A stretch of DNA of 64,000 nucleotides from Bacteroidales bacterium (GTDB lineage Bacteria; Bacteroidota; Bacteroidia; Bacteroidales; VadinHA17), in contig JALONT010000013.1 in the NCBI GenBank assembly GCA_025454795.1, positions 1 through 64,000 on the forward strand, in the 5' to 3' direction. Of the stretch, positions 32,296-42,376 are shown in pieces. Both the position numbers and the translations under genes were made by a program. The notes under the pieces are model-generated. The model searched no databases and had not been told where the DNA came from. It was given only the letters and a program-made list of their open reading frames with translations. The first letter of the stretch is position 1. The number at the start of each line of letters is the position of its first letter.

Positions 32296-33330
32296 ATGGG
32301 GAAAAAGCTCAAAAACAAAGATTTAGCTGCCAGACTTGGTGTATCTGGTACACTGGTTTCGCTTGTTCTGAATAATAAAGGAGATCAACATGGTATCAGG
32401 AAAGACACCCAGGAAAAAGTTCTGGCCTTAGCCAGACAGATGGGCTATTTTGATTCGCTGGCTGAAAAAAATGTAAGCTCTCCGGTAGAGCAGACACCAG
32501 GTATTATAGGAATGATTGTTCCATCTTCAAACGAGCCATTTGTAATGGAAATCACTCCCTATCTTCAGAAAGCATTTTCCAGCGTTGGTTTTGGCTTCTC
32601 AATTATTACTAAAGATCCTGATGATCAGAGATTTGATAGGATGATACTTGCTTTTAAGAAATTCTTCAGCGGAATGATCCTTGTCGGTGAAGCTGCCGAC
32701 GAAATGACTGTCCGTACGCTCAGATCAGCCGAATATCCTTTTATTCTGCTTGAAAAATCAATAAAATCAGGACGCCTGAACACTGTCACAACAGATTCAT
32801 TACAGGGTGCCGCAATTGTTGCTGACCATATAAAGAAACTTGGTTATAAAAATATCCTTTTGGCTACAGATAGTAAGAAAATCAGAGCTGACATAAATAT
32901 AATAGATGATGTTGTGGATGCCGTTTCAAGGGAACAGCAAATGAATGAACCGGAAATTGTGGAAATCGACAGGTCAGCGGCTGATAAGGAAATTGATTTT
33001 GAACATTTTGAAAAATTTCTCAGACCTCCCTTCAGGGCTGATGTAATAATCGTCTTTCAGGCGGACCTTGTTTATCCAATAATGGCATTATTAAGAAGAA
33101 AAAAATTGAGAGTTCCCCAGGATATTGCATTAATATCAATGGAAGAGGGTACCGGATTTGATCTTATGTTTACACCTGTTACATGCCTTAGAAAGCCCCT
33201 GGCTTCGATGGCTATTAAAACGGCAAATATGATCTGGACAGAAATTAAAAATTCTGGTAAAGGAAAATACAAACGACAGGTTAGTATTCCACCTGTACTT
33301 GTTGTAAGAAATTCATGTGGAACTTTATAG
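32296..33330 (+). CDS. LacI-family transcriptional regulator
   Basis: LKNKDLAARLGVSGTLVSLVLNNKGDQHGIRKDTQEKVLALARQMGY HTH plus periplasmic-binding-like domain. Confidence 0.9.
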   Translation: MGKKLKNKDLAARLGVSGTLVSLVLNNKGDQHGIRKDTQEKVLALARQMGYFDSLAEKNVSSPVEQTPGIIGMIVPSSNEPFVMEITPYLQKAFSSVGFGFSIITKDPDDQRFDRMILAFKKFFSGMILVGEAADEMTVRTLRSAEYPFILLEKSIKSGRLNTVTTDSLQGAAIVADHIKKLGYKNILLATDSKKIRADINIIDDVVDAVSREQQMNEPEIVEIDRSAADKEIDFEHFEKFLRPPFRADVIIVFQADLVYPIMALLRRKKLRVPQDIALISMEEGTGFDLMFTPVTCLRKPLASMAIKTANMIWTEIKNSGKGKYKRQVSIPPVLVVRNSCGTL

Positions 33331-33417
33331 TATCTTATTAATGAGAAATATACATACTTATTAACACCTGTTAATATTTCAGTTTGTTTTACCCGGTTTA
33401 CAATAGAATAAATAGTA

Positions 33418-33425
33418 TATCTTTG
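33418..33425 (+). promoter_or_regulatory. -7 box TATCTTTG upstream of cobalamin riboswitch
   Basis: TAnnTTTG just upstream of riboswitch start; no clear -33 at canonical spacing. Confidence 0.45.
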
Positions 33426-33429
33426 TTTC

Positions 33430-33625
33430 GTATTGGTGCTGCAATGAAATAAAATCATTGTGGTGAAAAGGGAATGCGGTCAGAATCCGCGACAGTACCC
33501 GCTGCTGTGATGCCCGATCGTTCTAACGATGATGGTTTTATGATCCCCTGCCACTGTCCGTCAGCTGACGGATGGGAAGGCTTCATAAGACCGGGACAAG
33601 TCAGAAGACCTGCCAGACAAACCTT
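33430..33625 (+). ncRNA. Cobalamin (B12) riboswitch
   Basis: TTGGTGCTGC...GGGAATGCGGTCAGAATCCGCGACAGTACCCGCTGCTGTGAT...GCCACTG...GGGAAGGC...GACAAGTCAGAAGACCTGCC (B12 box). Confidence 0.95.
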
Positions 33626-33736
33626 TATTCAAAGCTTTCGGGAAAAAAAGCGCCGGATCATCGAACGATTCCATCCTTATCTTCCTGTCTGCCCCGAATA
33701 ATGAACATCACAATAGATGATTGATTTATTATTTTT

Positions 33737-35677
33737 ATGACAGGATTAACTAATAACATTCTAAGAATCAGCCTCTCTCTCGTTGTTTGGTTCATAGTGT
33801 TTCCATCGACCGGGCAGGACCCGCTGCTTAGTGATACAGTACAAATACAGGAAGTGATAATCACAAGAAGACAGATAAGTTCAATTCAGCCCGGATTCAG
33901 GATTGACATAGTTGATTCTGCTGCTCTTAGAAATTACTCGCTTTATTCTATTGGCGACCTGCTCAATGAGACTACACCGTTATTTATGAAATTCTATGGC
34001 CCCGGAGGAACTTCAACACCTTCATTCAGAGGAACATCTGCAGGACATACATTAATAACATGGAATGGCATAAATATTAATAACCCTATGCCAGGACAAT
34101 CAGATTTTTCACTCCTGCCAGCGGGCATGATTGATAATGTTAAGATCAGCTTCGGGGGAGCATCAATGGACCTTGGTGAAGGCGCCATAGGTGCAATTAT
34201 TAATCTGGAGAATGAACCATTATGGAACAGTAATACCCTTATTGAACTTAATCCGGGATTGGAGAGCTTTGGAAGGTATTCAGGGCTATTGAAAGTGAAA
34301 ACAGGAACAGATCATTTCCAGACAATAACAAAAGCTTATATGAACTCTACAAGGAATGATTTTCTTTTCCTCGATACAGTATCCGACAATCTACCTGTTT
34401 TGGTAAAAAGGGAAAATAGCGAAATGCTGCAGAAAGGCTTTATGCAGGAACTGTATCTGCGGAAATCAAATAATGTTCTTTCTGCAAGAGTATGGTACCA
34501 TTCTGCATCCAGAAATCTCCCCGGACCACTTCCCTCCGATAGTATTGACGAGAAACAAAAAGATGAATCCATCCGAACACTTTTAAATTATGATATTGTA
34601 AGAAAGAAAAGCGAATTCTTCATTACAACGGCCTGGATGTTCACTAAGCTTGATTATGACTATCGAAGCAAATTATACCCGGATAGCTCAAGAAACCGTA
34701 TTAATACATTAGTCCTTAAGGGTGGCATGACTACAGGTTTTAGAGAATATACCAGGCTTAAGATGGTTCTTTGTAACGAATTAAGTTCAGTGAAAACTAA
34801 TTATTATGAAAGCATGGTGAAAAGGAACATTATTACCATGACTCTGTCTGCTGAAAGAAGAAAAGGTGACAGGTTCGCTGCTGTAATTCTTTTGAGAGAA
34901 ACAATTGACGGCACCAACCTTCTTTTACCTGATCTTTCTGCCGGTCTTGAATTCAGAGTGATAAAAGGAGAAGACCATTATCTTAAATGGAATATCTCCA
35001 GGAACTCGAAGATCCCTTCAATGAATGACTGTTACTGGAAACCCGGAGGTAACCCGGATCTCAGAAACGAATATTCCTATTCCTCTGAAATCGGGTACAA
35101 CCTTACTCAAAAGATCACTCCGAAGTTAACTGCAGGTTTTGATTTGAACATATTCACAAATTATATAAGGGATATGATCCAGTGGAGGCCTATATCAGAA
35201 ACCTCTTATGTTTATATCGCGGATAATATACGTAGTGTCAATTCATCAGGTTTGGAATCTTCATTATTAACGAAATACAGATCCAATAATATTATGATTG
35301 ATCTTAAAGCCGCATATTCTTACACGAAAGCAACTGCAATAAAGCCCGGTTCCCCTGAAACAACTGGTAAACAACTAATATATATTCCTGAAAACCAGGC
35401 TAACGGATTACTTCAGATTGGATACAAAAACCTTTATTCCGCATGGATTACTGATTTTACGGGGATTATCTATACCAGTGCTTATAATTCAGAACATCTT
35501 TCCGGACATACTGTTAATAATATAGTCACCGGGTTTAGGATTAATTTGAAAGAGAGTCTGATAGACTTGCGCTTTAGGGTCGGGAATCTTTTCAATGTAT
35601 CATATCAGACGATTGCTTACTATCCACAACCAGGCAGGTCGTATTTTTTTACTCTATTATTCCGGATCATAAAATAG
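33737..35677 (+). CDS. btuB: TonB-dependent cobalamin receptor (BtuB-like)
   Basis: TonB plug/barrel protein (STPSFRGTSAGHTLITWNGININNPMPGQSDFSLLP) directly downstream of riboswitch. Confidence 0.88.
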   Translation: MTGLTNNILRISLSLVVWFIVFPSTGQDPLLSDTVQIQEVIITRRQISSIQPGFRIDIVDSAALRNYSLYSIGDLLNETTPLFMKFYGPGGTSTPSFRGTSAGHTLITWNGININNPMPGQSDFSLLPAGMIDNVKISFGGASMDLGEGAIGAIINLENEPLWNSNTLIELNPGLESFGRYSGLLKVKTGTDHFQTITKAYMNSTRNDFLFLDTVSDNLPVLVKRENSEMLQKGFMQELYLRKSNNVLSARVWYHSASRNLPGPLPSDSIDEKQKDESIRTLLNYDIVRKKSEFFITTAWMFTKLDYDYRSKLYPDSSRNRINTLVLKGGMTTGFREYTRLKMVLCNELSSVKTNYYESMVKRNIITMTLSAERRKGDRFAAVILLRETIDGTNLLLPDLSAGLEFRVIKGEDHYLKWNISRNSKIPSMNDCYWKPGGNPDLRNEYSYSSEIGYNLTQKITPKLTAGFDLNIFTNYIRDMIQWRPISETSYVYIADNIRSVNSSGLESSLLTKYRSNNIMIDLKAAYSYTKATAIKPGSPETTGKQLIYIPENQANGLLQIGYKNLYSAWITDFTGIIYTSAYNSEHLSGHTVNNIVTGFRINLKESLIDLRFRVGNLFNVSYQTIAYYPQPGRSYFFTLLFRIIK

Positions 35678-35678
35678 A

Positions 35679-36833
35679 GTGATGAAAAGATCTGTTTTCA
35701 ATGCACTTTTTATTTTACTGTTTCTGACTGTTTCATGCGGAGGAGGAAAGGATAAGAAAATAACTGCCGGATCCGATAGTGATGACGAGCAGGTATTCAG
35801 AGCTGAAAGATTCTCACTGGTGAAAAACGACAGTTGTACAATATTAACAATATATGATCCATGGCAGGGAACTGAAGGTATCAGACATATTTATTATCTG
35901 GTCGAAAAAGGTAACAAATCACCATGTGCAGCCACTCCTGAATCAGTAATTTATATTCCGGTCGAAAGAATTATATGCATGTCAACCACTCACCTGGCAA
36001 TGATAGCTGCCTTAGGAAAAGAGGATGCCATTACAGGTTTCTCAGGCGGTGAATATGTTTTCAACAAATATATATATGAAAAAGTCAGGGAAGGTTTGAT
36101 AAGTGACGTGGGTTATGAAGCCGGACTGAACAGCGAACTTATAATAAAAATTGCACCCGACCTGATTATGATGTATGGAATTGGAAATGAATCAGCAGGA
36201 TATATAGGAAAAATTAAAGAACTTGGAATAAAGGTGATGTTCAACGCCGATTACCTTGAAACTGATCCGCTGGGCAAAGCAGAGTGGATAAAACTTTTTG
36301 GCGCCCTTTTCTGCATGGAAGCTAAGGCTGACAGTATTTTTACATCTGTTTCTGATTCTTATGACCGGGTAAAGGAATTTGTTAAATCGAATACCGATAA
36401 CAAACCAGGGGTTCTTATGGGTCTTCCATTCAGGGATACCTGGTTTATCTCACCTGGGAATTCATATATCAGTAAACTTATCAGCGATGCTGGTGGTAAT
36501 TATCTTTGGCAGGATACCAGGTCAAATGTTTCTATGCCTTATAATCTTGAAAATGTGTATATTGAAGCACTGAAAGCAGATTTCTGGCTCAATATTGGTT
36601 CAGTCAGTTCAAAAAAGGAGATTTCATCATTTGACCTCAGGCTTGAAAACATCCCTTGCTTCAGTAATGGAAACCTTTACAATAATAATAAAAGAGTAAG
36701 CAGTTCAGGCGGTAATGATTACTGGGAAAGCGGTGCATTGAACCCTCATTTGATACTTCAGGATATTGCTTCAATCCTGCATCCAGGTCTTTTTGACGAT
36801 TATGAATTGATCTATTACAGGAAAATTGAATGA
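35679..36833 (+). CDS. Cobalamin ABC transporter substrate-binding lipoprotein (BtuF/FepB-like)
   Basis: Lipobox LTVSCGG; RIICMSTTHLAMIAALGKEDAITGFSGG; gene context. Confidence 0.88.
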   Translation: MMKRSVFNALFILLFLTVSCGGGKDKKITAGSDSDDEQVFRAERFSLVKNDSCTILTIYDPWQGTEGIRHIYYLVEKGNKSPCAATPESVIYIPVERIICMSTTHLAMIAALGKEDAITGFSGGEYVFNKYIYEKVREGLISDVGYEAGLNSELIIKIAPDLIMMYGIGNESAGYIGKIKELGIKVMFNADYLETDPLGKAEWIKLFGALFCMEAKADSIFTSVSDSYDRVKEFVKSNTDNKPGVLMGLPFRDTWFISPGNSYISKLISDAGGNYLWQDTRSNVSMPYNLENVYIEALKADFWLNIGSVSSKKEISSFDLRLENIPCFSNGNLYNNNKRVSSSGGNDYWESGALNPHLILQDIASILHPGLFDDYELIYYRKIE

Positions 36834-36843
36834 TTAACAGTCT

Positions 36844-37911
36844 GTGAAGAGTGAAAATCAGATAACGGAGAACAGGGAAACAGTTGCAGCAAAGCAAAAA
36901 GCATTTCTCTTCACAGGCCTCATCCTGCTGCTCATCTTTACTTTTATTCTGGATATATTTCTCGGATCGGTAAATATTAAAACCTGTGAAGTAATAAAAG
37001 CACTTTTTAGTGATTCGGCATCTGATATTGAGACAATCATTCTTAAGTTCAGGCTTCCGAAAGCAATAACTGCACTGGTTGTTGGCATTGCGCTATCAAT
37101 GAGCGGTTTACAGATGCAGACTGTCTTTAGAAATCCAATGGCAGGACCCTATGTACTCGGAGTAAGTTCCGGAGCAGGTCTCGGAGTCGCAATTGTAATT
37201 CTTGGATTCTCCTCCAGCTTTGTTCCCGGGAATCTCATGGGCATTGGAAACTGGATTCTTGTTGCATCAGCATGGACAGGAGCAGGAGCTGTGATGTTGC
37301 TTATTATGTTCATATCATTCAGGGTGAAAGATATTATGACGATCCTCATACTTGGAATAATGCTCGCCAGCGGGATCTCAGCAATTGTCAGCATTATGCA
37401 GTATTTCAGCAACGAAACAATGCTTAAAGCTTACGTGATCTGGACGATGGGAAGTCTTGGGAACCTTTCATCAGGTCAGTTAAAAGTATTGATCATTTCT
37501 GTCTCGCTGGGCATAATGTTAAGCATCCTTTCAATCAAGATGCTTAATGCATTGTTGCTGGGTGAAATCTATGCAAAAAGTATAGGTCTGAATATCAGGT
37601 TTTCACGCTTTATTATCTTTGCCTGTACCAGTATCCTTACTGGAAGCGTTACAGCATTCTGCGGACCGATAGGCTTCATCGGCATAGCAGTTCCTCATAT
37701 TGCAAGGAATATATTTAAAACTTCTGATCATAATATCCTGGTTCCTGCAACTATTCTGACCGGAGGATTAGTTATGCTTGTCAGTGATATTATATCGCAA
37801 CTGCCGGGATCAGAAAATGTGCTTCCCGTTAACTCAGTTACATCCCTGATCGGAATTCCGGTAGTTATCTGGGTTATCCTTCGGAATAAAAGAACTTCAG
37901 GTATATTCTGA
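36844..37911 (+). CDS. FecCD/BtuC-family ABC permease
   Basis: RLPKAITALVVGIALSMSGLQMQTVFRNPMAGPYVLGVSSGAGLGVA; FCGPIGFIGIAVPHIAR. Confidence 0.95.
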   Translation: MKSENQITENRETVAAKQKAFLFTGLILLLIFTFILDIFLGSVNIKTCEVIKALFSDSASDIETIILKFRLPKAITALVVGIALSMSGLQMQTVFRNPMAGPYVLGVSSGAGLGVAIVILGFSSSFVPGNLMGIGNWILVASAWTGAGAVMLLIMFISFRVKDIMTILILGIMLASGISAIVSIMQYFSNETMLKAYVIWTMGSLGNLSSGQLKVLIISVSLGIMLSILSIKMLNALLLGEIYAKSIGLNIRFSRFIIFACTSILTGSVTAFCGPIGFIGIAVPHIARNIFKTSDHNILVPATILTGGLVMLVSDIISQLPGSENVLPVNSVTSLIGIPVVIWVILRNKRTSGIF

Positions 37912-38924
37912 TGAAAAAAAGCAACTCGGAGATATTAAAAATTGACCTGCTGAGAATAGGTTATGCTGCCGGAAAACGGGTTGAGCTTCTCATGCCGCCA
38001 CTTTCTGCATCAGCCCGCAAAGGTGAGCTTATTGCTGTCATAGGCAGGAATGGCATAGGGAAAAGCACACTTCTCAGGACAATCATAGGATTGCAGAATT
38101 CCCTGGGAGGCAAAGTCATATTGAACAATAAAAACATATCTGAAATCTCAGCGAATGAACTGGCAAGGGAATCCGGTTATATTTCCACTGATATTGTCAG
38201 AGTAAGCAATATGAAAGTCTATGATCTTGTTGCCCTTGGCAGGTTTCCTCATACTAACTGGATTGGGAAACTGGATCAGGAAAGCCTTATTGCGATCCGT
38301 AATGCTTTGATAAAAACAGGAATGGAAAGCTTTTCGGACCGATATGTTTCAGAACTTTCTGATGGTGAGCGACAGCGCGCAATGATATCCAGAGTGCTGG
38401 CCCAGGATACTGAAATAATGGTGATGGATGAGCCCACCGCATTCCTCGATATAGCTGGTAAATATGAAATTATTAATCTGATGCTGAACCTTACCCGCGA
38501 AGGGAAAACAATAATCTTCTCGACTCACGATTTTAATATAGCCTTAAACCAGACAGATAAAATTTGGCTGCTCACCGAGAATTATCTTCTCGAAGGTGCT
38601 CCCGAGGATCTTATGCTGAAAGGCGCATTTGATCATTTATTTGAATCATCAGTAGTAGGTTTCAATTCAGAGGATGGCAGCTTTTCGTTTCGTAATCAAA
38701 GCCGGGGAATTATTTGGGTGGAGGGAGAAGGAATGTTAAGAAACTGGTCTGAAAAAGCTGTAATCAGAGCCGGGTATTCCATTTCAGAGATCAAATCAGC
38801 ACCTTACATAAGGATCCCTGGCAAAACCAATAAAAAATGGGAACTGGTAATGGATGACCTTTCGAAAGAATTTAATTCACTCTATGATCTTGTTGCCTCG
38901 CTTCGTCAAATTAACGATGGCTGA
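37911..38924 (+). CDS. BtuD/FecE-family ABC ATPase with C-terminal extension
   Basis: GRNGIGKSTLLRTI, LSDGERQRAMISRVLAQD, VMDEPTAFLD. Confidence 0.94.
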   Translation: MKKSNSEILKIDLLRIGYAAGKRVELLMPPLSASARKGELIAVIGRNGIGKSTLLRTIIGLQNSLGGKVILNNKNISEISANELARESGYISTDIVRVSNMKVYDLVALGRFPHTNWIGKLDQESLIAIRNALIKTGMESFSDRYVSELSDGERQRAMISRVLAQDTEIMVMDEPTAFLDIAGKYEIINLMLNLTREGKTIIFSTHDFNIALNQTDKIWLLTENYLLEGAPEDLMLKGAFDHLFESSVVGFNSEDGSFSFRNQSRGIIWVEGEGMLRNWSEKAVIRAGYSISEIKSAPYIRIPGKTNKKWELVMDDLSKEFNSLYDLVASLRQINDG

Positions 38925-40335
38925 AATATTTCCGGTAATTGCTTATAAAAGAGGGAATGTCATCAACAGACAGCTTCTTGGCAATTATTTTTTTATTCCT
39001 GTCAAGTATGTATATCATCGGTGTTGACTGGACATTATAAAAGTAATCGAAATGCGTATTCCGTTCAGGATCCCAGCCATTGATCCATGTCAGTTGCTGC
39101 TCTTCAATATATTTTGTCCATTCAGCTTTATTACTCGTGGTGCAGACGGCAAATATTTCAATGCCTTCATTTTTGGCTTTTTCGTACAAGGCCTTCAGTT
39201 TTGGTGTGGTTTCCTTGCAGTGACCACAATCAGGTTCCCAGAAATAAAGTACTGTAAAATCTTTATCGACATCATAGAGTGAAACAAATACGCCCTTATA
39301 CGAATCCATTACAAGATTTTCAGCTTTCATGCCAATCAGGTTATGCCTGAGCAACTCTACCTGACGACGCAGATCATCCATAAACTCTTTTGAAGCCCAA
39401 TCCGCCTTTCCTGAAAGGTAAATATCGTCGGCCAGTTTCACCAGTACTGCATCATGTCCCATTATCTCGCTCTCACGAAAATGGTTGAAAAGAAAGACTG
39501 AAACAAACTGAAAAACCTTATGGTTGCTCTTACATTTCGGGATAAGTTTATCGATCTCCTTAATAATGGAATCAGGTGACTGAATGACAACATTTGTAAA
39601 AAATGCATCAAGCCTGGCCTGCAATATAGGTGTACGCAGCAATCTTTCGTCATTGAAATCAATGTTATCGAAAAAATGATTTTTGTTATAATTGTATTGC
39701 TTCACCCATTTCACAGAATCAGGATTATGTGTGACTGCCGGAATCACGAATTCAGGTACTTCAATCGGAAGCATTGACTTCACAAGGACTGAAAGAAGAT
39801 TTCCCTGATTATCATTCATTACCTTATTCAGATACGATTTCATTGCTGCTTCCTGGATTTTCTGTTCTCTTAGAAGAATGCTCAATGAATCCTTGTCTTG
39901 CCTGTTGGCCTGGACCCGTTTAGCTATGGATGTTGCCTTTTGCTGCATTGCACCATATTTTTTCTGGTACTCAATAAAGTAGGAATTCTCGTTGGATCCA
40001 CTGAATTTCAGAGTATTGAAATAATCACTATATGAGCAGGAAAGAGAGAACTTCTGGTCATCTGATATCAACACTTCAAAATAAGTCTTTCCCGGCAATA
40101 CGATCATATATATGCCGGACGGAAGAAGCTCTTTTCCTGAAAATACACCATATCCTCTGCCATCAAGTCTTACAGTATCCGTTAAATACTGCTTATCGCC
40201 GAAATGGTATGCCAGAAAAATGGTTGAATCCCTTAATCCGGAAATTGTCACAGGAATTTCATAGCTCACTTTCATCTGGCAAAATGAAGATGAGAAGATC
40301 AGAATAGCAATAATTCCCAGAATACTCTTTTTCAT
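38911..40335 (-). CDS. Thioredoxin-like (TlpA/AhpC-TSA) protein with DUF4369/DUF5106-like N-terminus
   Basis: Signal peptide; FTVLYFWEPDCGHCKETTPKLKALYEKAK; start MKKSILG at 40335. Confidence 0.85.
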   Translation of the reverse strand: MKKSILGIIAILIFSSSFCQMKVSYEIPVTISGLRDSTIFLAYHFGDKQYLTDTVRLDGRGYGVFSGKELLPSGIYMIVLPGKTYFEVLISDDQKFSLSCSYSDYFNTLKFSGSNENSYFIEYQKKYGAMQQKATSIAKRVQANRQDKDSLSILLREQKIQEAAMKSYLNKVMNDNQGNLLSVLVKSMLPIEVPEFVIPAVTHNPDSVKWVKQYNYNKNHFFDNIDFNDERLLRTPILQARLDAFFTNVVIQSPDSIIKEIDKLIPKCKSNHKVFQFVSVFLFNHFRESEIMGHDAVLVKLADDIYLSGKADWASKEFMDDLRRQVELLRHNLIGMKAENLVMDSYKGVFVSLYDVDKDFTVLYFWEPDCGHCKETTPKLKALYEKAKNEGIEIFAVCTTSNKAEWTKYIEEQQLTWINGWDPERNTHFDYFYNVQSTPMIYILDRNKKIIAKKLSVDDIPSFISNYRKYFSHR

Positions 40336-40461
40336 TGAAGAATATGTTAAATATGATGAAGTCAAAATTAGTTATTGCAATTTCTTTGCCAAAAAAAGTG
40401 CAACACGATATTAAGAAATATATTGTATTTTTGGTATGTTAATTCAAGGGGGTAAAATCAG

Positions 40462-41397
40462 ATGACTATTTCATTACTCATTCCGGTTTGTGATTATGAT
40501 ATTGTGGCGCTCGTACATAGTATGAAAAGCTGCCTGAGAAATATTCCGGAATTTACTGAGATTCTAATAGGTGATGATGGTTCGAATGATGACAACAGAG
40601 CCAGATACAAATCCCTTGAATCGGAGGGAGTGAGGCTTATAAGTTCTGAACAAAACATTGGCAGAGCTGCAATACGCAACAAACTTGCTCTTGAGGCAAA
40701 AGGAGATTTTCTTCTTTTTATTGATGCGGATACTGTGCTTCCTGCAACTGCTGAAGCTTATATTCAGAAATGGATTCCCCATATCTCTTCGTCCCGTGTT
40801 GTCTGCGGTGGTGTGCTGTATCACGAAAGTCCTCCCGGAGACCCTGATAAAATATTGCGATGGAAATATGGCAGAAAAAGAGAACAGGTCAAAGCTTCAG
40901 AACGAAATAAGCGTCCTTATGCTTCTTTTACGACCTTTAATTTCCTGATAGATCGCACAATTTTTTCAAAATTAAGATTTAACGAGGAGCTTAAGCAGTA
41001 TGGACATGAAGATACTCTCCTCGGCTACCAGCTAAAGAAAGCAGGAATTAAGATTCTACATATCGATAATGGCCTTATTCATGAAGGATTGGAATCTAAC
41101 AGGGACTTTCTTAATAAAACAAAGCTCGGGATTGAAAACCTGAGTAAACTTTTGGATAGTGTCACTGACAAAAAAACTTTCTCATCGTCTGTCAGAATTC
41201 TTCGCTTTTACAACAAACTCAGCGTTTTCAGGCTTACACTTATTTTTGCTGGTCTTTTTATCCGCTTCAGGGAAAGAATGGAACTAAAGCTCGATTCATC
41301 TAACCCTCCATTATGGCTTTTCAACTTCTATAAGATAACCATGTTCTGTACCTACCGCGAAATTCATCAAAGGAGGAAGATCCTTCCTGTTTTCTGA
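40462..41397 (+). CDS. Family 2 glycosyltransferase
   Basis: MTISLLIPVCDYD, EILIGDDGSNDD, LLFIDADTVLP. Confidence 0.9.
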   Translation: MTISLLIPVCDYDIVALVHSMKSCLRNIPEFTEILIGDDGSNDDNRARYKSLESEGVRLISSEQNIGRAAIRNKLALEAKGDFLLFIDADTVLPATAEAYIQKWIPHISSSRVVCGGVLYHESPPGDPDKILRWKYGRKREQVKASERNKRPYASFTTFNFLIDRTIFSKLRFNEELKQYGHEDTLLGYQLKKAGIKILHIDNGLIHEGLESNRDFLNKTKLGIENLSKLLDSVTDKKTFSSSVRILRFYNKLSVFRLTLIFAGLFIRFRERMELKLDSSNPPLWLFNFYKITMFCTYREIHQRRKILPVF

Positions 41398-41500
41398 TCA
41401 TCACATTGATAAATAATTAAATGCAATCTTTGCGAAGGCAGGACTAATGGTTTCTCAATGAGGCATTCGCATTGTTCATAATTGATCCGTATATACATGA

Positions 41501-42193
41501 TTATAATTCAATTTTTATCAGCTCAACATTTCCATCTTCCCTTTTCTCACCTCTTAGTACAAAATCGAATCTATCGGTCATGGTACAAAGAAAAAAGTCA
41601 GTAGGAGGAGAATAGTCTATATTCTCAGGTTTGAAGAATCTTGCACCTGAACCAAACCTCAGATCTTTTATCCGGTTAACAAAATCTATCTTTTTCCCTT
41701 GCAGTCCCGCTCTGATCAATTCTGCACATAGAAGATCTTCATCAGCTGAAATAGTAGCCCTGTATCCCATGGCAACAAGAGACACATGTGCCGGATTAAT
41801 GTTTTTTATGTATTTCACTACTGCACCCGCATTTACAAGGCTTCCTGTGAGAACTAAATCAGCCTTTTCAGCATTTATTAGACCATTAGTGCCGGCGGTG
41901 GTCGTAAAAATAACTGATCTTCCCTGCAGATCTTCTTTTATGATCTCAGTAGGACTATTCCCGAAATCAAAACCTTCAATTCTTTTTTCATCTCTCTCGC
42001 CGGCAAGGACTGAATTCCTGTAGTTTTGTTTTAAAATAAATGATTTATCGATGTCGGCAACTGCTATCATTCTTACAGCTCCTGAATCAAAAGCATAACA
42101 GGCAGAAGAAAATGCCCTGAAAACATCAATTATTACTGTAATCCCACGGGCATTTCTGGCACCCTCGACAAATTCAAGAATATCTATCTTCAT
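41501..42193 (-). CDS. 2-phosphosulfolactate phosphatase (ComB) family
   Basis: ITVIIDVFRAFSSACYAFDSGA, LAGERDEKRIEGFDFGNSPTEI, FTTTAGTNGL. Confidence 0.85.
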   Translation of the reverse strand: MKIDILEFVEGARNARGITVIIDVFRAFSSACYAFDSGAVRMIAVADIDKSFILKQNYRNSVLAGERDEKRIEGFDFGNSPTEIIKEDLQGRSVIFTTTAGTNGLINAEKADLVLTGSLVNAGAVVKYIKNINPAHVSLVAMGYRATISADEDLLCAELIRAGLQGKKIDFVNRIKDLRFGSGARFFKPENIDYSPPTDFFLCTMTDRFDFVLRGEKREDGNVELIKIEL

Positions 42194-42376
42194 TATTAAG
42201 GATTTCTGAGTTGAAATTAGTAATAATTTTTATACAGGGTATGTAAATAAAACTTGTTAAGTTTGGCTGTATCATTAAAAAATCCGATCATGATATACCA
42301 CACCCGGAAGGTTTTTGTATATTTGAGCTAGAGAGTTCGGCATCATACAGATCACTTACTTTAGAAACCTTCTGCA

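Noticed and set aside
33474-33701. 75-aa ORF
   Set aside because: Lies over the cobalamin riboswitch; conserved RNA motifs explain the sequence
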